DNA of 64,000 bases, taken from contig JBMOIP010000003.1 of assembly GCA_049317265.1 (NCBI GenBank), positions 62,001 to 126,000 on the forward strand, written 5' to 3'. The position numbers and the translations under genes were made by a program. This stretch comes from CAIVAT01 sp049317265 (lineage in GTDB: Bacteria; Bacteroidota; Bacteroidia; Bacteroidales; FEN-979). Shown here one piece after another: positions 33,487 through 42,345 of this stretch (the stretch's first letter is position 1; the number at the start of each line of letters is the position of its first letter). The notes below the pieces were generated by a model. That model made no database searches and was not told where the DNA came from. It was given only the letters and a program-made list of their open reading frames with translations.

Positions 33487-34467
33487 ATGGAAAAAATCCG
33501 ATTTTTGCCAAAAAATCCTGCCATGCGCCTGGTCTCAGCTATTCTTCTTATTCTGTTATCTCTAACCGTTTTAGGAGGAATACCAGAAGGGGACATTCCT
33601 GCCAAGCCTTATGACAACAGCCACTTTGCTGTGATCGACTCCATCAGGATCCATTACAGGACCTGGAATTCCGACCTGAAAAATCCCAAAGGCAAAGTGC
33701 TGCTTATCCATGGTTTCTGCGGTTCAACCTTTTGCTGGCGGAATAATTATGATGCTTTGATAGCTGCCAAATACGAAGTTGTCGCCATCGACCTTCCCGG
33801 TTTTGGTTACAGCGGACGCAACGCAAAGCTGAATCAGTCGCAAAGCAACCGTGCCCGGCTGATCTGGGCTCTTTTAACTAAACTGGATGGCGCCGACACT
33901 ACAAAATGGAACATTGTAGGCCATTCTATGGGGGGTGGGACAGCTGAAGCGGTGGCGCTTGTGAACCCGCGAAGAACAAAGAGCCTGACCATCCTTGACG
34001 GAATGATCTTTATTGAGAATGACAATGTGAACAAGCGAATCGTTGGCCTGGTGAATCTTCCGTTTTATAAAAAACTGCTCCTCTCCTACACGGAAAACAG
34101 GTATCTCTCCTTCAACAATTTCAGGCGTGAGCTGAAAGGCACCTACGGCTTTCTTCCCGATACGGTAACCGTAAATGGGTACTGGCAGCCGCTGCAGATT
34201 GACGGCACTGCCGAAACGGTAGTTAACCTGCTGGCCAACTCCGATGAAATACAGCACCTTGAGGCAAGGGGACTGGACCAGTTTCCTGTGCTGGTCATCT
34301 GGGGGAAAAAAGATAAGACGATCAGGCTGAAACAGGGTAAAAAACTGAAAAAACATGTTCCGTCAATTGAACTCAAGGTGATTCCCGATGCTTACCATAT
34401 GGCCATGGAGACACATCCGGCGATCTTCAACGAGATGCTGATTGATTTTCTTGAAAGGAGTAATTAA
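33487..34467 (+). CDS. Alpha/beta hydrolase, exported or membrane-anchored
   Basis: A 326-residue alpha/beta hydrolase. The N-terminus, from Met1 or from Met13 (MRLVSAILLILLSLTVLGG), is a signal or anchor helix. The core has GKVLLIHGFCGSTFCWRN (oxyanion hole HGF), VDLPGFGYSG-type AIDLPGFGYSGRNA, the nucleophile elbow NIVGHSMGGGTAEA (Ser), VLVIWGKKDKTI (acid Asp) and DAYHMAMETHP (His). Substrate unknown. Divergent from the S41 protease gene with about 40 bases between starts. Confidence 0.88.
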   Translation: MEKIRFLPKNPAMRLVSAILLILLSLTVLGGIPEGDIPAKPYDNSHFAVIDSIRIHYRTWNSDLKNPKGKVLLIHGFCGSTFCWRNNYDALIAAKYEVVAIDLPGFGYSGRNAKLNQSQSNRARLIWALLTKLDGADTTKWNIVGHSMGGGTAEAVALVNPRRTKSLTILDGMIFIENDNVNKRIVGLVNLPFYKKLLLSYTENRYLSFNNFRRELKGTYGFLPDTVTVNGYWQPLQIDGTAETVVNLLANSDEIQHLEARGLDQFPVLVIWGKKDKTIRLKQGKKLKKHVPSIELKVIPDAYHMAMETHPAIFNEMLIDFLERSN

Positions 34468-34490
34468 GGACCCGTGGGTAAATCAACACG

Positions 34491-35783
34491 CTATTTTTTC
34501 TTTACCCCGGCGATCTCCCTGATCCGGTTTTTAGCATAATCGCTGTAGGAAACCATCTGCGGAAGATTCAGCGTCACCTCCTTCTCCGCAGAGAGATTTT
34601 TCAGGAAATCCCGATAATATGGCAAACCTTCATAGGGCTGCCTGAGGTGAAAATCAAACTCGTAGGCGATTTTAAACCTGAGTGTATTGTTTTCAGGGTT
34701 TGCTTCCAGTGCCTTCTTTAAAAATATAACCGCAGTGTCTGCATTCCCTTTGGAGGTATTTGCGTCGGCAAGTTCACTGTACAGGGTCGAGAGGAACTTC
34801 CCGGAAGGCATCAGCAACCGCAGGGTCCGTTTGAGGTATACCAGGCCGGTGTCGACCGCCAGCGACCGGTAAGCAGAAACACCACAATAAAAACACACTT
34901 CGGCATCGGTAGTGTCTGCATTGAAGGCACAGCGAAAAAAGGGTGCTGCAGAATCATATTTCTCCTGCTTATAGTAAGACAACCCCAGGTATTTCATGGT
35001 AAATTTCGAGGAGTCTCCAAGCATCGTGCATTTTCGTAGTTGCGCTGCCGATGATTTGAAATCGATGAGGAGGTAAAAACAATAGCCGTTTTGCTTCAGA
35101 ATGGGGAGGTAAGAGGAGTCCTGCGACAGGTAAAGCTGTGTCCAGTAAAGCGCCATTGCAACATTGTCCTCACGGATAAAGAGATTCACAAGCTTACCTG
35201 TAATATAGGCATCAAATGGCGTAATCCTCAGCGCCCGCCGGTAAAACCTGATGGCCGAATCAGAGCGCTTTAATTCGTTGAAACAGTTACCCAGTTGTTT
35301 GGCCACAAAAAAGGAAGATGAGTCTGTTTTATAAAGAGTTAACAGCATATCAGCGGAAAGCCGGTAATCTTCCTCCGAGTAATAGAGATTGGCCAGTTGT
35401 AGCTGGAAGAAACGATTTTCGGGCTCAAGCCGGATCATCCTTTTAATTGTCAGGATGGCTCTTGCAGGATCCCCTGATTGCCGGTATGCATCAGCAAGCT
35501 CATTCAACACCTTGACATTCATACTGTCGAGCAGTGCTGCCTGCTGCAAGGCAACTACAGCCTCCCTGTATTGGAATATTGCCGCAAGCGCTCTTCCTTT
35601 CATTAAAAGGAGGTCGGAACGGGAAGAGTCTGCCGAAAGGAAAAGTTCAGCCAGGCTGATAGCCTGGCTGAACTGGCAGGATTCAATCAATGATTTAACG
35701 CGGGGTAGCGGTTCCTTTTCCTGGGCGCCAAGAAATGCCGGAAAAAACAGCATGAGCAAGCCGAACAACAGGGATCTTCGCAT
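34491..35783 (-). CDS. Exported TPR-repeat protein of BlaI/BlaR1 operon
   Basis: A 430-residue protein with a signal peptide (SLLFGLLMLFFPAFLGAQ) and about ten tetratricopeptide repeats, for example VKVLNELADAYRQSGDPARA and FVAKQLGNCFNELKRSDSAI. Such proteins act as periplasmic scaffolds. The gene starts 3 bases after the BlaR1-like gene ends, so it is co-transcribed with the blaI-like repressor and the M56 peptidase. Its role in that signalling unit is unknown. Confidence 0.87.
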   Translation of the reverse strand: MRRSLLFGLLMLFFPAFLGAQEKEPLPRVKSLIESCQFSQAISLAELFLSADSSRSDLLLMKGRALAAIFQYREAVVALQQAALLDSMNVKVLNELADAYRQSGDPARAILTIKRMIRLEPENRFFQLQLANLYYSEEDYRLSADMLLTLYKTDSSSFFVAKQLGNCFNELKRSDSAIRFYRRALRITPFDAYITGKLVNLFIREDNVAMALYWTQLYLSQDSSYLPILKQNGYCFYLLIDFKSSAAQLRKCTMLGDSSKFTMKYLGLSYYKQEKYDSAAPFFRCAFNADTTDAEVCFYCGVSAYRSLAVDTGLVYLKRTLRLLMPSGKFLSTLYSELADANTSKGNADTAVIFLKKALEANPENNTLRFKIAYEFDFHLRQPYEGLPYYRDFLKNLSAEKEVTLNLPQMVSYSDYAKNRIREIAGVKKK

Positions 35784-35786
35784 ATG

Positions 35787-37130
35787 CTACTTTTTAGGTT
35801 CCTCCTTTTTCTTGCAATCGAGGGTAAATTTGATCGGAAGATTGTACTGAACAGCCACCGGCTTGCCTTTTTGTTCACCGGGATTCCAGTTCGGCATCAT
35901 TTTAACAACGCGGATGGCCTCTTCATCACAACCGGAGCCGATGCCCCTGAGGACTTTCACATTGGTGACCGCACCATCTTTCTCCACTACGAAGGTGACA
36001 TATACAGTCCCCATTACTCCATCTTTAACAGCTTTTTCGGGATATTTGATGTTTTCAACGAGGAATTTGATGCGTCCCTCCTGCCCGCCTGGATAGGATG
36101 GCTCTTTTTCAACAACCGTGAATACCTCCCGTTGGACCACGGGCGCTACAAATTTGATCTGCGACTCTTTTTTCTGCTTCTCCTGCACGACAGGATGAGG
36201 GGCAGGTACCAGGTGCACCGGCGCTACAACCGCATTAACAGCATCATTGAGCACATCGGGATTGCTGTATGAACGGGCAGTCAGCAGGAATAACAGCGCC
36301 AACAGGGCCGGGAGGGCCAGAAGCACTTTGCTCCTTGCCCAGTTTTTCGATTTGGATTTTGTCATCATGGCGATTCGTTTTTTTAGAATTGAAACATTAA
36401 AATTGTTGGCCAGGTTATTCACCTGAATTCCCATGGATTCATTCAGGATCATTTGCTGGTATCGTTGGCGGCTGATCCCGTTCTGCAGAACGCCTTCATC
36501 AGCCAGGTATTCATGGATGCTTTTCATTTCACGTCCGGCCAGCCATATAACAGGATTAAACCATTGCAGGATGGTGACCAGCTCGATCAGGATCAAATCG
36601 GCACTGTGCCATTGGCGGATATGCACCTGCTCGTGATCCAAAATGGTTTGCAGGCTCTCTTCTGGCGCCGAAGCGTTGTTGATATATACAAAATTGAAGA
36701 AGGAAAAGGGCGAATACCCTTTATCAACCGGTACAATGTGACGGCCCTGCTGATCGTGAAACCCGAAACGCCGGGTAAGCCTGTATAACTGAATCAGCTG
36801 CACCAGGAAACGCAACAGAAATACTGCTGCACCAGTAAGGTAAACCACCATTACCGCCCCTGCCCACTGCAGGTGATCCATCAATGACTGTTCCACCTTT
36901 TCAGGGGTAATGATCACTGGTTCCAAAAGAACAGCCACCGATGCTACGGGGCCGGTTTGGGCAAAGTGATATGGCAAAAGCGGAGCCACCAGCGAAAACA
37001 ATACCATCGCCAGCAGGTAGAAGCGGTTCAAATGGAAAAAAGTATCCCGTCGCAGGAAGAACCAGTAGACGGCATAAAGCGCCGAAACACAAACGGCCGA
37101 CTCCACCATATAAATAACAAGTGTATGCAT
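35787..37130 (-). CDS. BlaR1/MecR1-like M56 peptidase fused to TonB C-terminal domain
   Basis: A 447-residue inner-membrane protein. N-terminal helices (YMVESAVCVSALYAVYWFFL and others) surround an M56 metallopeptidase with the zinc motif HEQVH in ILDHEQVHIRQWHSADLI. After a further helix near residue 270, the C-terminal 100 residues form a TonB_C domain (YPGGQEGRIKFLVENIKYPE, then GTVYVTFVVEKDG). The fusion is common in Bacteroidota. The family senses envelope stress or beta-lactams and inactivates the adjacent BlaI-type repressor; the signal here is unknown. It sits two bases after the repressor gene. Confidence 0.92.
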   Translation of the reverse strand: MHTLVIYMVESAVCVSALYAVYWFFLRRDTFFHLNRFYLLAMVLFSLVAPLLPYHFAQTGPVASVAVLLEPVIITPEKVEQSLMDHLQWAGAVMVVYLTGAAVFLLRFLVQLIQLYRLTRRFGFHDQQGRHIVPVDKGYSPFSFFNFVYINNASAPEESLQTILDHEQVHIRQWHSADLILIELVTILQWFNPVIWLAGREMKSIHEYLADEGVLQNGISRQRYQQMILNESMGIQVNNLANNFNVSILKKRIAMMTKSKSKNWARSKVLLALPALLALLFLLTARSYSNPDVLNDAVNAVVAPVHLVPAPHPVVQEKQKKESQIKFVAPVVQREVFTVVEKEPSYPGGQEGRIKFLVENIKYPEKAVKDGVMGTVYVTFVVEKDGAVTNVKVLRGIGSGCDEEAIRVVKMMPNWNPGEQKGKPVAVQYNLPIKFTLDCKKKEEPKK

Positions 37131-37132
37131 CG

Positions 37133-37540
37133 CTACTCCTCCTTTTGTTTTCTGATCTCCTCGTTAATGGTCTTCTGTATCTCCTCCAGGTCGCGTATCG
37201 ACAACTTCTCCTCCGAGGCAAAAAATGAGGCCAGCGACTTATAGGAGTTGCCAAAATAGTTGGTCATAAATCCCCTGAAAGAGGACTTTGTAAACTCTTT
37301 CTTACTGATAACCGGGAAATACTCATGGGTCCGCCCGTAAGCTTTGTGTCCCACAAACCCCTTTTGCTCCAGGATGCGGATAATGGTTGATACCGTATTA
37401 TAGGCCGGTTTTGGTTCGGGAAAACTCTCTAAAAGGTCGTGCACCACCCCTTTTTCAAGTTTCCAGAGGATCTGCATCACCTCCTCTTCGGCACGGGTGA
37501 GCTGAAGCGGGAGGTTGGGGGTGTTTTTGTTGGATGGCAT
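37133..37540 (-). CDS. BlaI/MecI/CopY-family transcriptional repressor
   Basis: A 135-residue winged-helix repressor. LQLTRAEEEVMQILWKLEKG and PAYNTVSTIIRILEQKGFVG are the recognition-helix and wing regions of Penicillinase_R proteins. A C-terminal dimerisation helix follows, ending in EIRKQKEE. Start MPSNKNTPNL is chosen; a longer in-frame start would add residues over the short-repeat tract. It is probably autoregulatory through the palindromes at 37621-37656 and is cleaved by the partner peptidase. Confidence 0.93.
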   Translation of the reverse strand: MPSNKNTPNLPLQLTRAEEEVMQILWKLEKGVVHDLLESFPEPKPAYNTVSTIIRILEQKGFVGHKAYGRTHEYFPVISKKEFTKSSFRGFMTNYFGNSYKSLASFFASEEKLSIRDLEEIQKTINEEIRKQKEE

Positions 37541-37550
37541 ATCGAAAGAG

Positions 37551-37603
37551 TAAAATGAATATTGAATATTGAGCAAGGAATTTTGAATATTGAATGAAGT
37601 AAA
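37551..37603. repeat. GAATATTGAATATTGA-type short repeats
   Basis: Units of GAATATTGAATATTGA and GGAATTTTGAATATTGAAT lie in the leader of the BlaI-like operon. The same motif occurs at 39410-39440 and 61454-61484. This is a dispersed intergenic repeat family of this genome. Confidence 0.65.
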
Positions 37604-37611
37604 GGCAGGGA

Positions 37612-37656
37612 CAAATATACAACTAAGATTTTAGTTTGTCAACTAAATTCTTAATT
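37612..37656 (-). promoter_or_regulatory. Promoter with two BlaI-type operator palindromes
   Basis: Minus-strand -7 box TATATTTG (37619-37612) lies 20 bases from TTG (37642-37640). AACTAA-GATT-TTAGTT (37621-37636) fills the spacer and an imperfect copy AACTAA-ATTC-TTAATT (37641-37656) follows exactly 20 bases on. This arrangement would let a BlaI dimer pair block RNA polymerase. Confidence 0.75.
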
Positions 37657-37699
37657 TTATGCAGAATGTTTTTGGTGGTTCACCGGGAAAAAGAGATTG

Positions 37700-37732
37700 T
37701 TTGCCGAAATGAATGATTATTGGCTATATTTG
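37700..37732 (+). promoter_or_regulatory. Consensus Bacteroidota promoter before DoxX gene
   Basis: TTTG (37700-37703), a 21-base spacer, then TATATTTG (37725-37732). Both elements match consensus. The leader to the ATG at 37793 is about 55 bases. Confidence 0.65.
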
Positions 37733-37792
37733 ATAGCATTGTTACCAAATGAATCCTATTTTAGAAGATAAAACCCATAAAAAAGAAAAACG

Positions 37793-38170
37793 ATGAAAAA
37801 TAAAATTTTATTTGGAGTAAGCCTGCTTTTTGGACTGATTTTCATTAACGCAGGACTTAATAAATTTTTTAATTACATGCCTATGCCCAAAGACATGCCA
37901 GAAAATATGCTGAAATTTATGGGTGCATTTAAGGAAATTGGTTGGCTCCTCCCACTTATTGCAGTTGCCGAAATTATAGGCGGTGTGCTCTTCATCACAA
38001 ATAGATTTAGGGCACTTGGTGCGATCGTTATTTTCCCGGTTCTTATAGGAATATTATTAACTCACTTTTTAATAGCACCATCAGGGCTTCCTTTAACATT
38101 TGTACTGTGGGGAATAGAGGTTTGGGTAATTATTGAAAACCGTGATAAGTATTTGCCAATGATAAAATAG
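37793..38170 (+). CDS. DoxX-family membrane protein
   Basis: A 125-residue protein with four hydrophobic helices (LLFGLIFINAGLNKFF, LLPLIAVAEIIGGVLF, AIVIFPVLIGILL, FVLWGIEVWVII) typical of DoxX/DUF4267-like proteins. The pattern GLNKFFNYMPMPKDMP after helix one is common in Bacteroidota members. Proposed roles include quinone-linked redox or thiol-stress complexes; none is established for this subgroup. Confidence 0.85.
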   Translation: MKNKILFGVSLLFGLIFINAGLNKFFNYMPMPKDMPENMLKFMGAFKEIGWLLPLIAVAEIIGGVLFITNRFRALGAIVIFPVLIGILLTHFLIAPSGLPLTFVLWGIEVWVIIENRDKYLPMIK

Positions 38171-38311
38171 GACATTGTTTCATCTGAAAGAATGCCTTCT
38201 CCCACCCGTTTTCTGCAAACAACCTTTTTCGATTACCAACCCATTGGGGAAGAAAGGAGTTTACCGATATTGGGCAAATGTATGGACAAGCAAAACATAG
38301 TCCCGCAACAA

Positions 38312-39403
38312 CTACTCATTTACATGCGGGCAATCAAAAGGCACACCCATCTTTTCACCATCCTTGATAAGGTCGTCAACAATGGGTTTGATAAGGGGAA
38401 CGCCATGGATTTCATTAAACTCGGCATACTGGAACTCCTTTTCACCGGCGACAAGGATTTCGTCGCGGCCTACCGCCAGCGGCGACTGCTTGAGCAGCGC
38501 GATCATGTCGTCCATCTGCTTCGTAAAATCAAGGATGGGCCTGAAGGCTTCAATGTTAATCGCCATGAAGAAATGGGACACGCCTGTGGGTTCAGGTTTG
38601 CCCGGACCACCTACCTGGGTGAGGTAGTTACCTCCTGAAAGAGCTGAGCATAGGATTTCAACAAGCAGCGACAACCCGTATCCCTTGTACCCGGCGGTAA
38701 TCTCCATTCCACCCAACGGAAGGAGGGCTCCGTGACCACCCGGTTTGATCAGGGAAGGGTCGTTGGTCGGGTGCCCCGATTCATCGATACCCCAGCCGAT
38801 GGGGATATGTTCGTGTTTCTTCTCGTACACCTGGATCTTCCCGTAGGCCACCGCGCTGGTGGCCATGTCGAGCAGGTAGGGATAGGCTTTGTCGGAAGGT
38901 GCTGCAACAGCGATGGGATTGGTTCCCAGGACTGCGGTACAACCATAGGTAGGCGCCACGAGCGGCTGTGAATTGGTGAGGGAGAGGCCGATCATGCCCT
39001 GTTTCATTGCCATCATGGCATAATATCCTGCAATGCCGTAGTGGTTGCTGTTTCGAACAGTAATGGCCGCCAGGCCGGCCGTTTTAGCCTTGTCAATGGC
39101 CATCTGCATGGCTTTGAAGGAGACTACCTGCCCGCAGCCGTTTCCTCCGTCGATAAGCGCGGTGGAGGGTGTTTCACTGATGATCTTGTAGGGGGTCAGC
39201 GGATCGATCCAGCCTTTGCTGATCCGGTTTCCGTAGTAGGAACCCAGCCGGTGCAACCCGTGGGATTCCACCCCGCGGATATCAGCGGTGATGAGCACAT
39301 CGCCCACAATTTTAGCATCTTCGGCAGGAACGCCAAGCCTGGTCATATATCGAACCACAAAGTCCATCAGGTCTTCGTGTTTGAATCGGAGAGTTGTTTC
39401 CAT
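38312..39403 (-). CDS. Malate/L-lactate dehydrogenase family oxidoreductase (Ldh_2)
   Basis: A 363-residue NAD(P)-dependent 2-hydroxyacid dehydrogenase of the MDH2/YlbC/ureidoglycolate dehydrogenase family, which has its own non-Rossmann fold. Signatures include ADIRGVESHGLHRL near residue 50, VRNSNHYGIAGYYAMMA (catalytic His), PIAVAAPSDKAYPYLLDMAT and GYKGYGLSLLVEILCSALSG. Possible substrates are malate, lactate, ureidoglycolate or sulfolactate. Its minus-strand neighbour downstream (39455-40660 lies upstream in transcription) oxidises L-2-hydroxyglutarate, so both may handle 2-hydroxy acids. Confidence 0.9.
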   Translation of the reverse strand: METTLRFKHEDLMDFVVRYMTRLGVPAEDAKIVGDVLITADIRGVESHGLHRLGSYYGNRISKGWIDPLTPYKIISETPSTALIDGGNGCGQVVSFKAMQMAIDKAKTAGLAAITVRNSNHYGIAGYYAMMAMKQGMIGLSLTNSQPLVAPTYGCTAVLGTNPIAVAAPSDKAYPYLLDMATSAVAYGKIQVYEKKHEHIPIGWGIDESGHPTNDPSLIKPGGHGALLPLGGMEITAGYKGYGLSLLVEILCSALSGGNYLTQVGGPGKPEPTGVSHFFMAINIEAFRPILDFTKQMDDMIALLKQSPLAVGRDEILVAGEKEFQYAEFNEIHGVPLIKPIVDDLIKDGEKMGVPFDCPHVNE

Positions 39404-39404
39404 A

Positions 39405-39440
39405 ATAAATGAATATCGAATATTGATTAACGAATGTTGA
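39405..39440. repeat. GAATATTGATTAACGAATGTTGA dispersed repeat
   Basis: Between the Ldh_2 start and the LhgO stop is a tract of GAATATCGAATATTGAT units followed by TAACGAATGTTGA. It matches 61454-61484 closely and shares units with 37551-37603. Confidence 0.65.
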
Positions 39441-39454
39441 TATCAGAAGTATAG

Positions 39455-40660
39455 TCAGCCTTTATCGATATAGTTGTCGACCACCCACTTTGCAAAGGGG
39501 AAGCTGCAGGTAAAGGCCGGCGACACGGCATTGAGCACGTGGATGGTGGTATTGTCGCCCTCTACCACGAAATCCATCACCAGTTCGAGGGTTTTTGTAT
39601 TCAACAGCTGTGCCCTGATGCCGGGTTTGCTCCATTCGGTGAATCCGGATTTGTCGATGTTGTGCACCATGCTGGTAGCCAGGTTGACGAAGTACGACTT
39701 GTTGTACTTCTTCATTTCATCATAGGCCAGTCCGCGGAATCCAAAGGCATTTGAAAGGAATAGTCTTGCCTCCCAGCTGAGCACATTGCCCATTTCACCT
39801 GCCTTGAAATTATCCATTCCCTTGTAGTTTTCGCGCCAGAAGGCCGGGATGGAGGTCGGGCCGATTTTGATGGTGCCATCCACGGTGATGGTGTAATGTA
39901 CGCCGAGGAACGGGTTCTTGAGGTTGGGTACGGGGTAGATGTTGGTTTTAATGGGTTTATCCTTCTTGGTGTACTTCAGGTAGATTCCCTTGAACGGGAT
40001 AATGGTATATTGTTGTGAAAATCCGAAGTCGCGGGCGATTTTATCGGCATACAATCCTGCGGTATTGATCACCTTGTTGGCTGAAAGCACTCTCCCCGTG
40101 AGGGTTTCGATGGTATTTCCATCTATTTTACCTTTGTATCCTTCACTAAAGAGAATCTTCACGCCGCTGGCCAGTAATTCATCGCGTACGGCTTTGTTGA
40201 GTTCAGTGGGATCAACGGTGGCGGTACTTGGAGAATACAACGCATACTTGAAAGTCCTGGCATTCGGATCGATCTCTTTCATCTCTGCTTCGGTGATGAT
40301 TTTAACATCCACTCCGTTGCGTTTTCCACGGCGGTCAAGTTCGTGCAGCGGTTCAATCTCTGACTCATCCCTGGCCACAACCACCTTTTCACATTCGTTG
40401 AGCTTCAGTCCCTTTTGCCGGCAAAACTCCTTCATGGCGTGGTTGCCGTCGCGGGTAAATTTTGCCTTCAGCGAATCGGCAGAGTAGTAAAAACCGGCAT
40501 GCAGCACCCCGCTGTTGCGGCCGCTGGAATGATAGGCCACATCGGGCTCCTTTTCAATAATGGTGATGGAGGCTTCGGGTTTGCGTGATTTAAGTTCGCG
40601 GGCAATGGCAAGGCCAATGATACCTGCGCCTATGATGAGATAGTCGGATTGTTCTGTCAT
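39455..40660 (-). CDS. lhgO: L-2-hydroxyglutarate oxidase/dehydrogenase
   Basis: A 401-residue DAO-family flavoprotein. The FAD Rossmann start SDYLIIGAGIIGLAIARELK, then VAYHSSGRNSGVLHAGFYY, is diagnostic of LhgO. KVINTAGLYADKIA and FVNLATSMVHNIDKSGFTEW are further family segments, with RAQLL after. It oxidises L-2-hydroxyglutarate to 2-oxoglutarate, passing electrons to the quinone pool or oxygen, and repairs a metabolic by-product. Confidence 0.93.
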   Translation of the reverse strand: MTEQSDYLIIGAGIIGLAIARELKSRKPEASITIIEKEPDVAYHSSGRNSGVLHAGFYYSADSLKAKFTRDGNHAMKEFCRQKGLKLNECEKVVVARDESEIEPLHELDRRGKRNGVDVKIITEAEMKEIDPNARTFKYALYSPSTATVDPTELNKAVRDELLASGVKILFSEGYKGKIDGNTIETLTGRVLSANKVINTAGLYADKIARDFGFSQQYTIIPFKGIYLKYTKKDKPIKTNIYPVPNLKNPFLGVHYTITVDGTIKIGPTSIPAFWRENYKGMDNFKAGEMGNVLSWEARLFLSNAFGFRGLAYDEMKKYNKSYFVNLATSMVHNIDKSGFTEWSKPGIRAQLLNTKTLELVMDFVVEGDNTTIHVLNAVSPAFTCSFPFAKWVVDNYIDKG

Positions 40661-40742
40661 CTTTCAATTTTAATAAAAACCTGTAAATATTTCTTCGGTT
40701 GCTGGAAATTGTAACGAATATACCAGCCCGCGTATTGTAAGG

Positions 40743-41111
40743 TTAGTTTGGCGTCGTTGTTACTCCATCAACCAGGTAAACGGTTTCGCCCCTCCAGGGA
40801 AGAGTTCCGTTTTTCTCTTTATAATGAAGTACAACCGTAGTTCCTTCAAGTTTCAGCAGTTGTTCGGCGAGTGCCTTGTCGGGCACCGAAAAATGAAATT
40901 TCTCTGAAGCAAGCGACACGTCCTGGCTGCTTTTCACACTGCTGAGGATCAGTTCGCCTTCATAGGTTTTGAAGATGGTACCTTTGTAGGAGAACTTTTG
41001 CAATAACCCCGAACGGTTTCCTTCACTGTATGTAAAACTATATTTCCAGAAGCAGAAGATGACCAGTACAAGAACAAAAATGGCGATACCCCAAATCAGA
41101 AACTTTTTCAT
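40743..41111 (-). CDS. Small membrane-anchored protein of unknown function
   Basis: A 122-residue protein with one N-terminal helix (KKFLIWGIAIFVLVLVIFCF) and an extracytoplasmic domain with EGNRSGLLQKFSYKGTIFKT and the strand-rich tail VVLHYKEKNGTLPWRGETVY. Similar Bacteroidota proteins are sometimes labelled 6-phosphogluconate dehydrogenase by error; nothing here resembles that enzyme. Function unknown. Confidence 0.75.
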   Translation of the reverse strand: MKKFLIWGIAIFVLVLVIFCFWKYSFTYSEGNRSGLLQKFSYKGTIFKTYEGELILSSVKSSQDVSLASEKFHFSVPDKALAEQLLKLEGTTVVLHYKEKNGTLPWRGETVYLVDGVTTTPN

Positions 41112-41221
41112 AACCTTTATTTTAGAATTATTCTACAAACTTACCCGATTTTTTGCAAAAATCAAATTTCGCTGACAAGAGTTTTTTACATTTGCCGTCC
41201 ATACTCTTCCCTTTAAGATTC

Positions 41222-42310
41222 ATGATATTGTATTCTCCTGCCAATCAATTAAATCCAACTATTTTGCTCACGGGAGGCTCCGGGTTTCTCGGAAAAGCCA
41301 TTGTAAAGGAGCTGCTTGCTCCCGGTTCGCCATTATCTCCCGCCATGCTCCGGATTTTTGATATTTCACCCTATTCAGGACCGGCTGACTCCCGCATCGA
41401 GATGGTAACCGGCGACATCCGCGATGCGCAGGCCGTAAGCGCTGCCTGCCGGGGGATCGACCTTGTAATCCATTCTGCAGCTGTGGTTGATTGGGGAACA
41501 AAACCGGAGAAGGAGGTGCTTGACGTAAATTTCGGAGGTACGGAAAACGTGGTGAACGCCTGTATGGAGCATCATATACGGCACCTCGTTTATACTAGTT
41601 CCCTTGATGCTGTTTTTGAAGGAAAACCTTTGGTCAATATTAATGAAGAGATCCCCTATCCCGAAAACCATCCGAATATGTATTGCAGAAGCAAGTACCT
41701 GTCGGAAAAGCTGGTCCTTGGAAGCAACGGGAGAAAACATGAATCCAGTTCTATCAATTCAATGTCCGGTCCAAGGTTTCTCACCACCTGTTCGCTTCGT
41801 CCCGCCGACATCTATGGGGAGGGTGATCCATATCATATTGGTTCATTGATCAATATGGCCAAAGGGGGATTTTATGTCAGGCTGGGGAACGGAACTTCAA
41901 AATCACAACATGTCTATTCAGGCAACATGGCTTGGGCCCATGTGCTGGCCGCAAAGGCTTTACTGCAAGGGAATCCGGTGGTTGCCGGTAATACCTATTT
42001 TATCACGGATGGTCCTCCTGCTAATTTTTTCACTTTTTTCGATCGTTTTGTGATTGGCGCCGGTTACCGTATCTGGCCAAAAAACATCTGGATACCGCGT
42101 GGAATAGCCTATTCCATGGGGATGATTTCTGAGGGAATTGCCTTGTTGGTGAGGCCTGTTAAAAAATACGCCCCGAAATTCAGCCGGTTCGCCGTGATCT
42201 ATACCTGCAGCGATTTTACCTTCACTTCGGCAAAAGCGCATACCGATTTTGGGTTTGTACCCAAATATTCAGCAGAAGAAGCTTACAGGCTCACTGTTGC
42301 ACATTACTGA
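41222..42310 (+). CDS. NAD(P)-dependent 3-beta-hydroxysteroid dehydrogenase/epimerase-like protein
   Basis: A 362-residue extended SDR. Rossmann ILLTGGSGFLGKAIVKELL, the DxxD region MVTGDIRDAQAV, TSSLDAVFEG and the catalytic MYCRSKYLSEKL (YxxxK) are intact. The C-terminal region YRIWPKNIWIPRGIAYSMG, then LLVRPVKKYAPKF, resembles 3-beta-HSD family proteins with a membrane-associated tail. The start is placed at MILYSPANQL after a TACATTTG box (41187-41194). It precedes an acyl-CoA ligase by 35 bases. The two may act in one lipid or polyprenoid pathway (inference). Confidence 0.85.
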   Translation: MILYSPANQLNPTILLTGGSGFLGKAIVKELLAPGSPLSPAMLRIFDISPYSGPADSRIEMVTGDIRDAQAVSAACRGIDLVIHSAAVVDWGTKPEKEVLDVNFGGTENVVNACMEHHIRHLVYTSSLDAVFEGKPLVNINEEIPYPENHPNMYCRSKYLSEKLVLGSNGRKHESSSINSMSGPRFLTTCSLRPADIYGEGDPYHIGSLINMAKGGFYVRLGNGTSKSQHVYSGNMAWAHVLAAKALLQGNPVVAGNTYFITDGPPANFFTFFDRFVIGAGYRIWPKNIWIPRGIAYSMGMISEGIALLVRPVKKYAPKFSRFAVIYTCSDFTFTSAKAHTDFGFVPKYSAEEAYRLTVAHY

Positions 42311-42345
42311 TTTTTTTGCAATTTCGCAATTCAAACACCCTGAAA

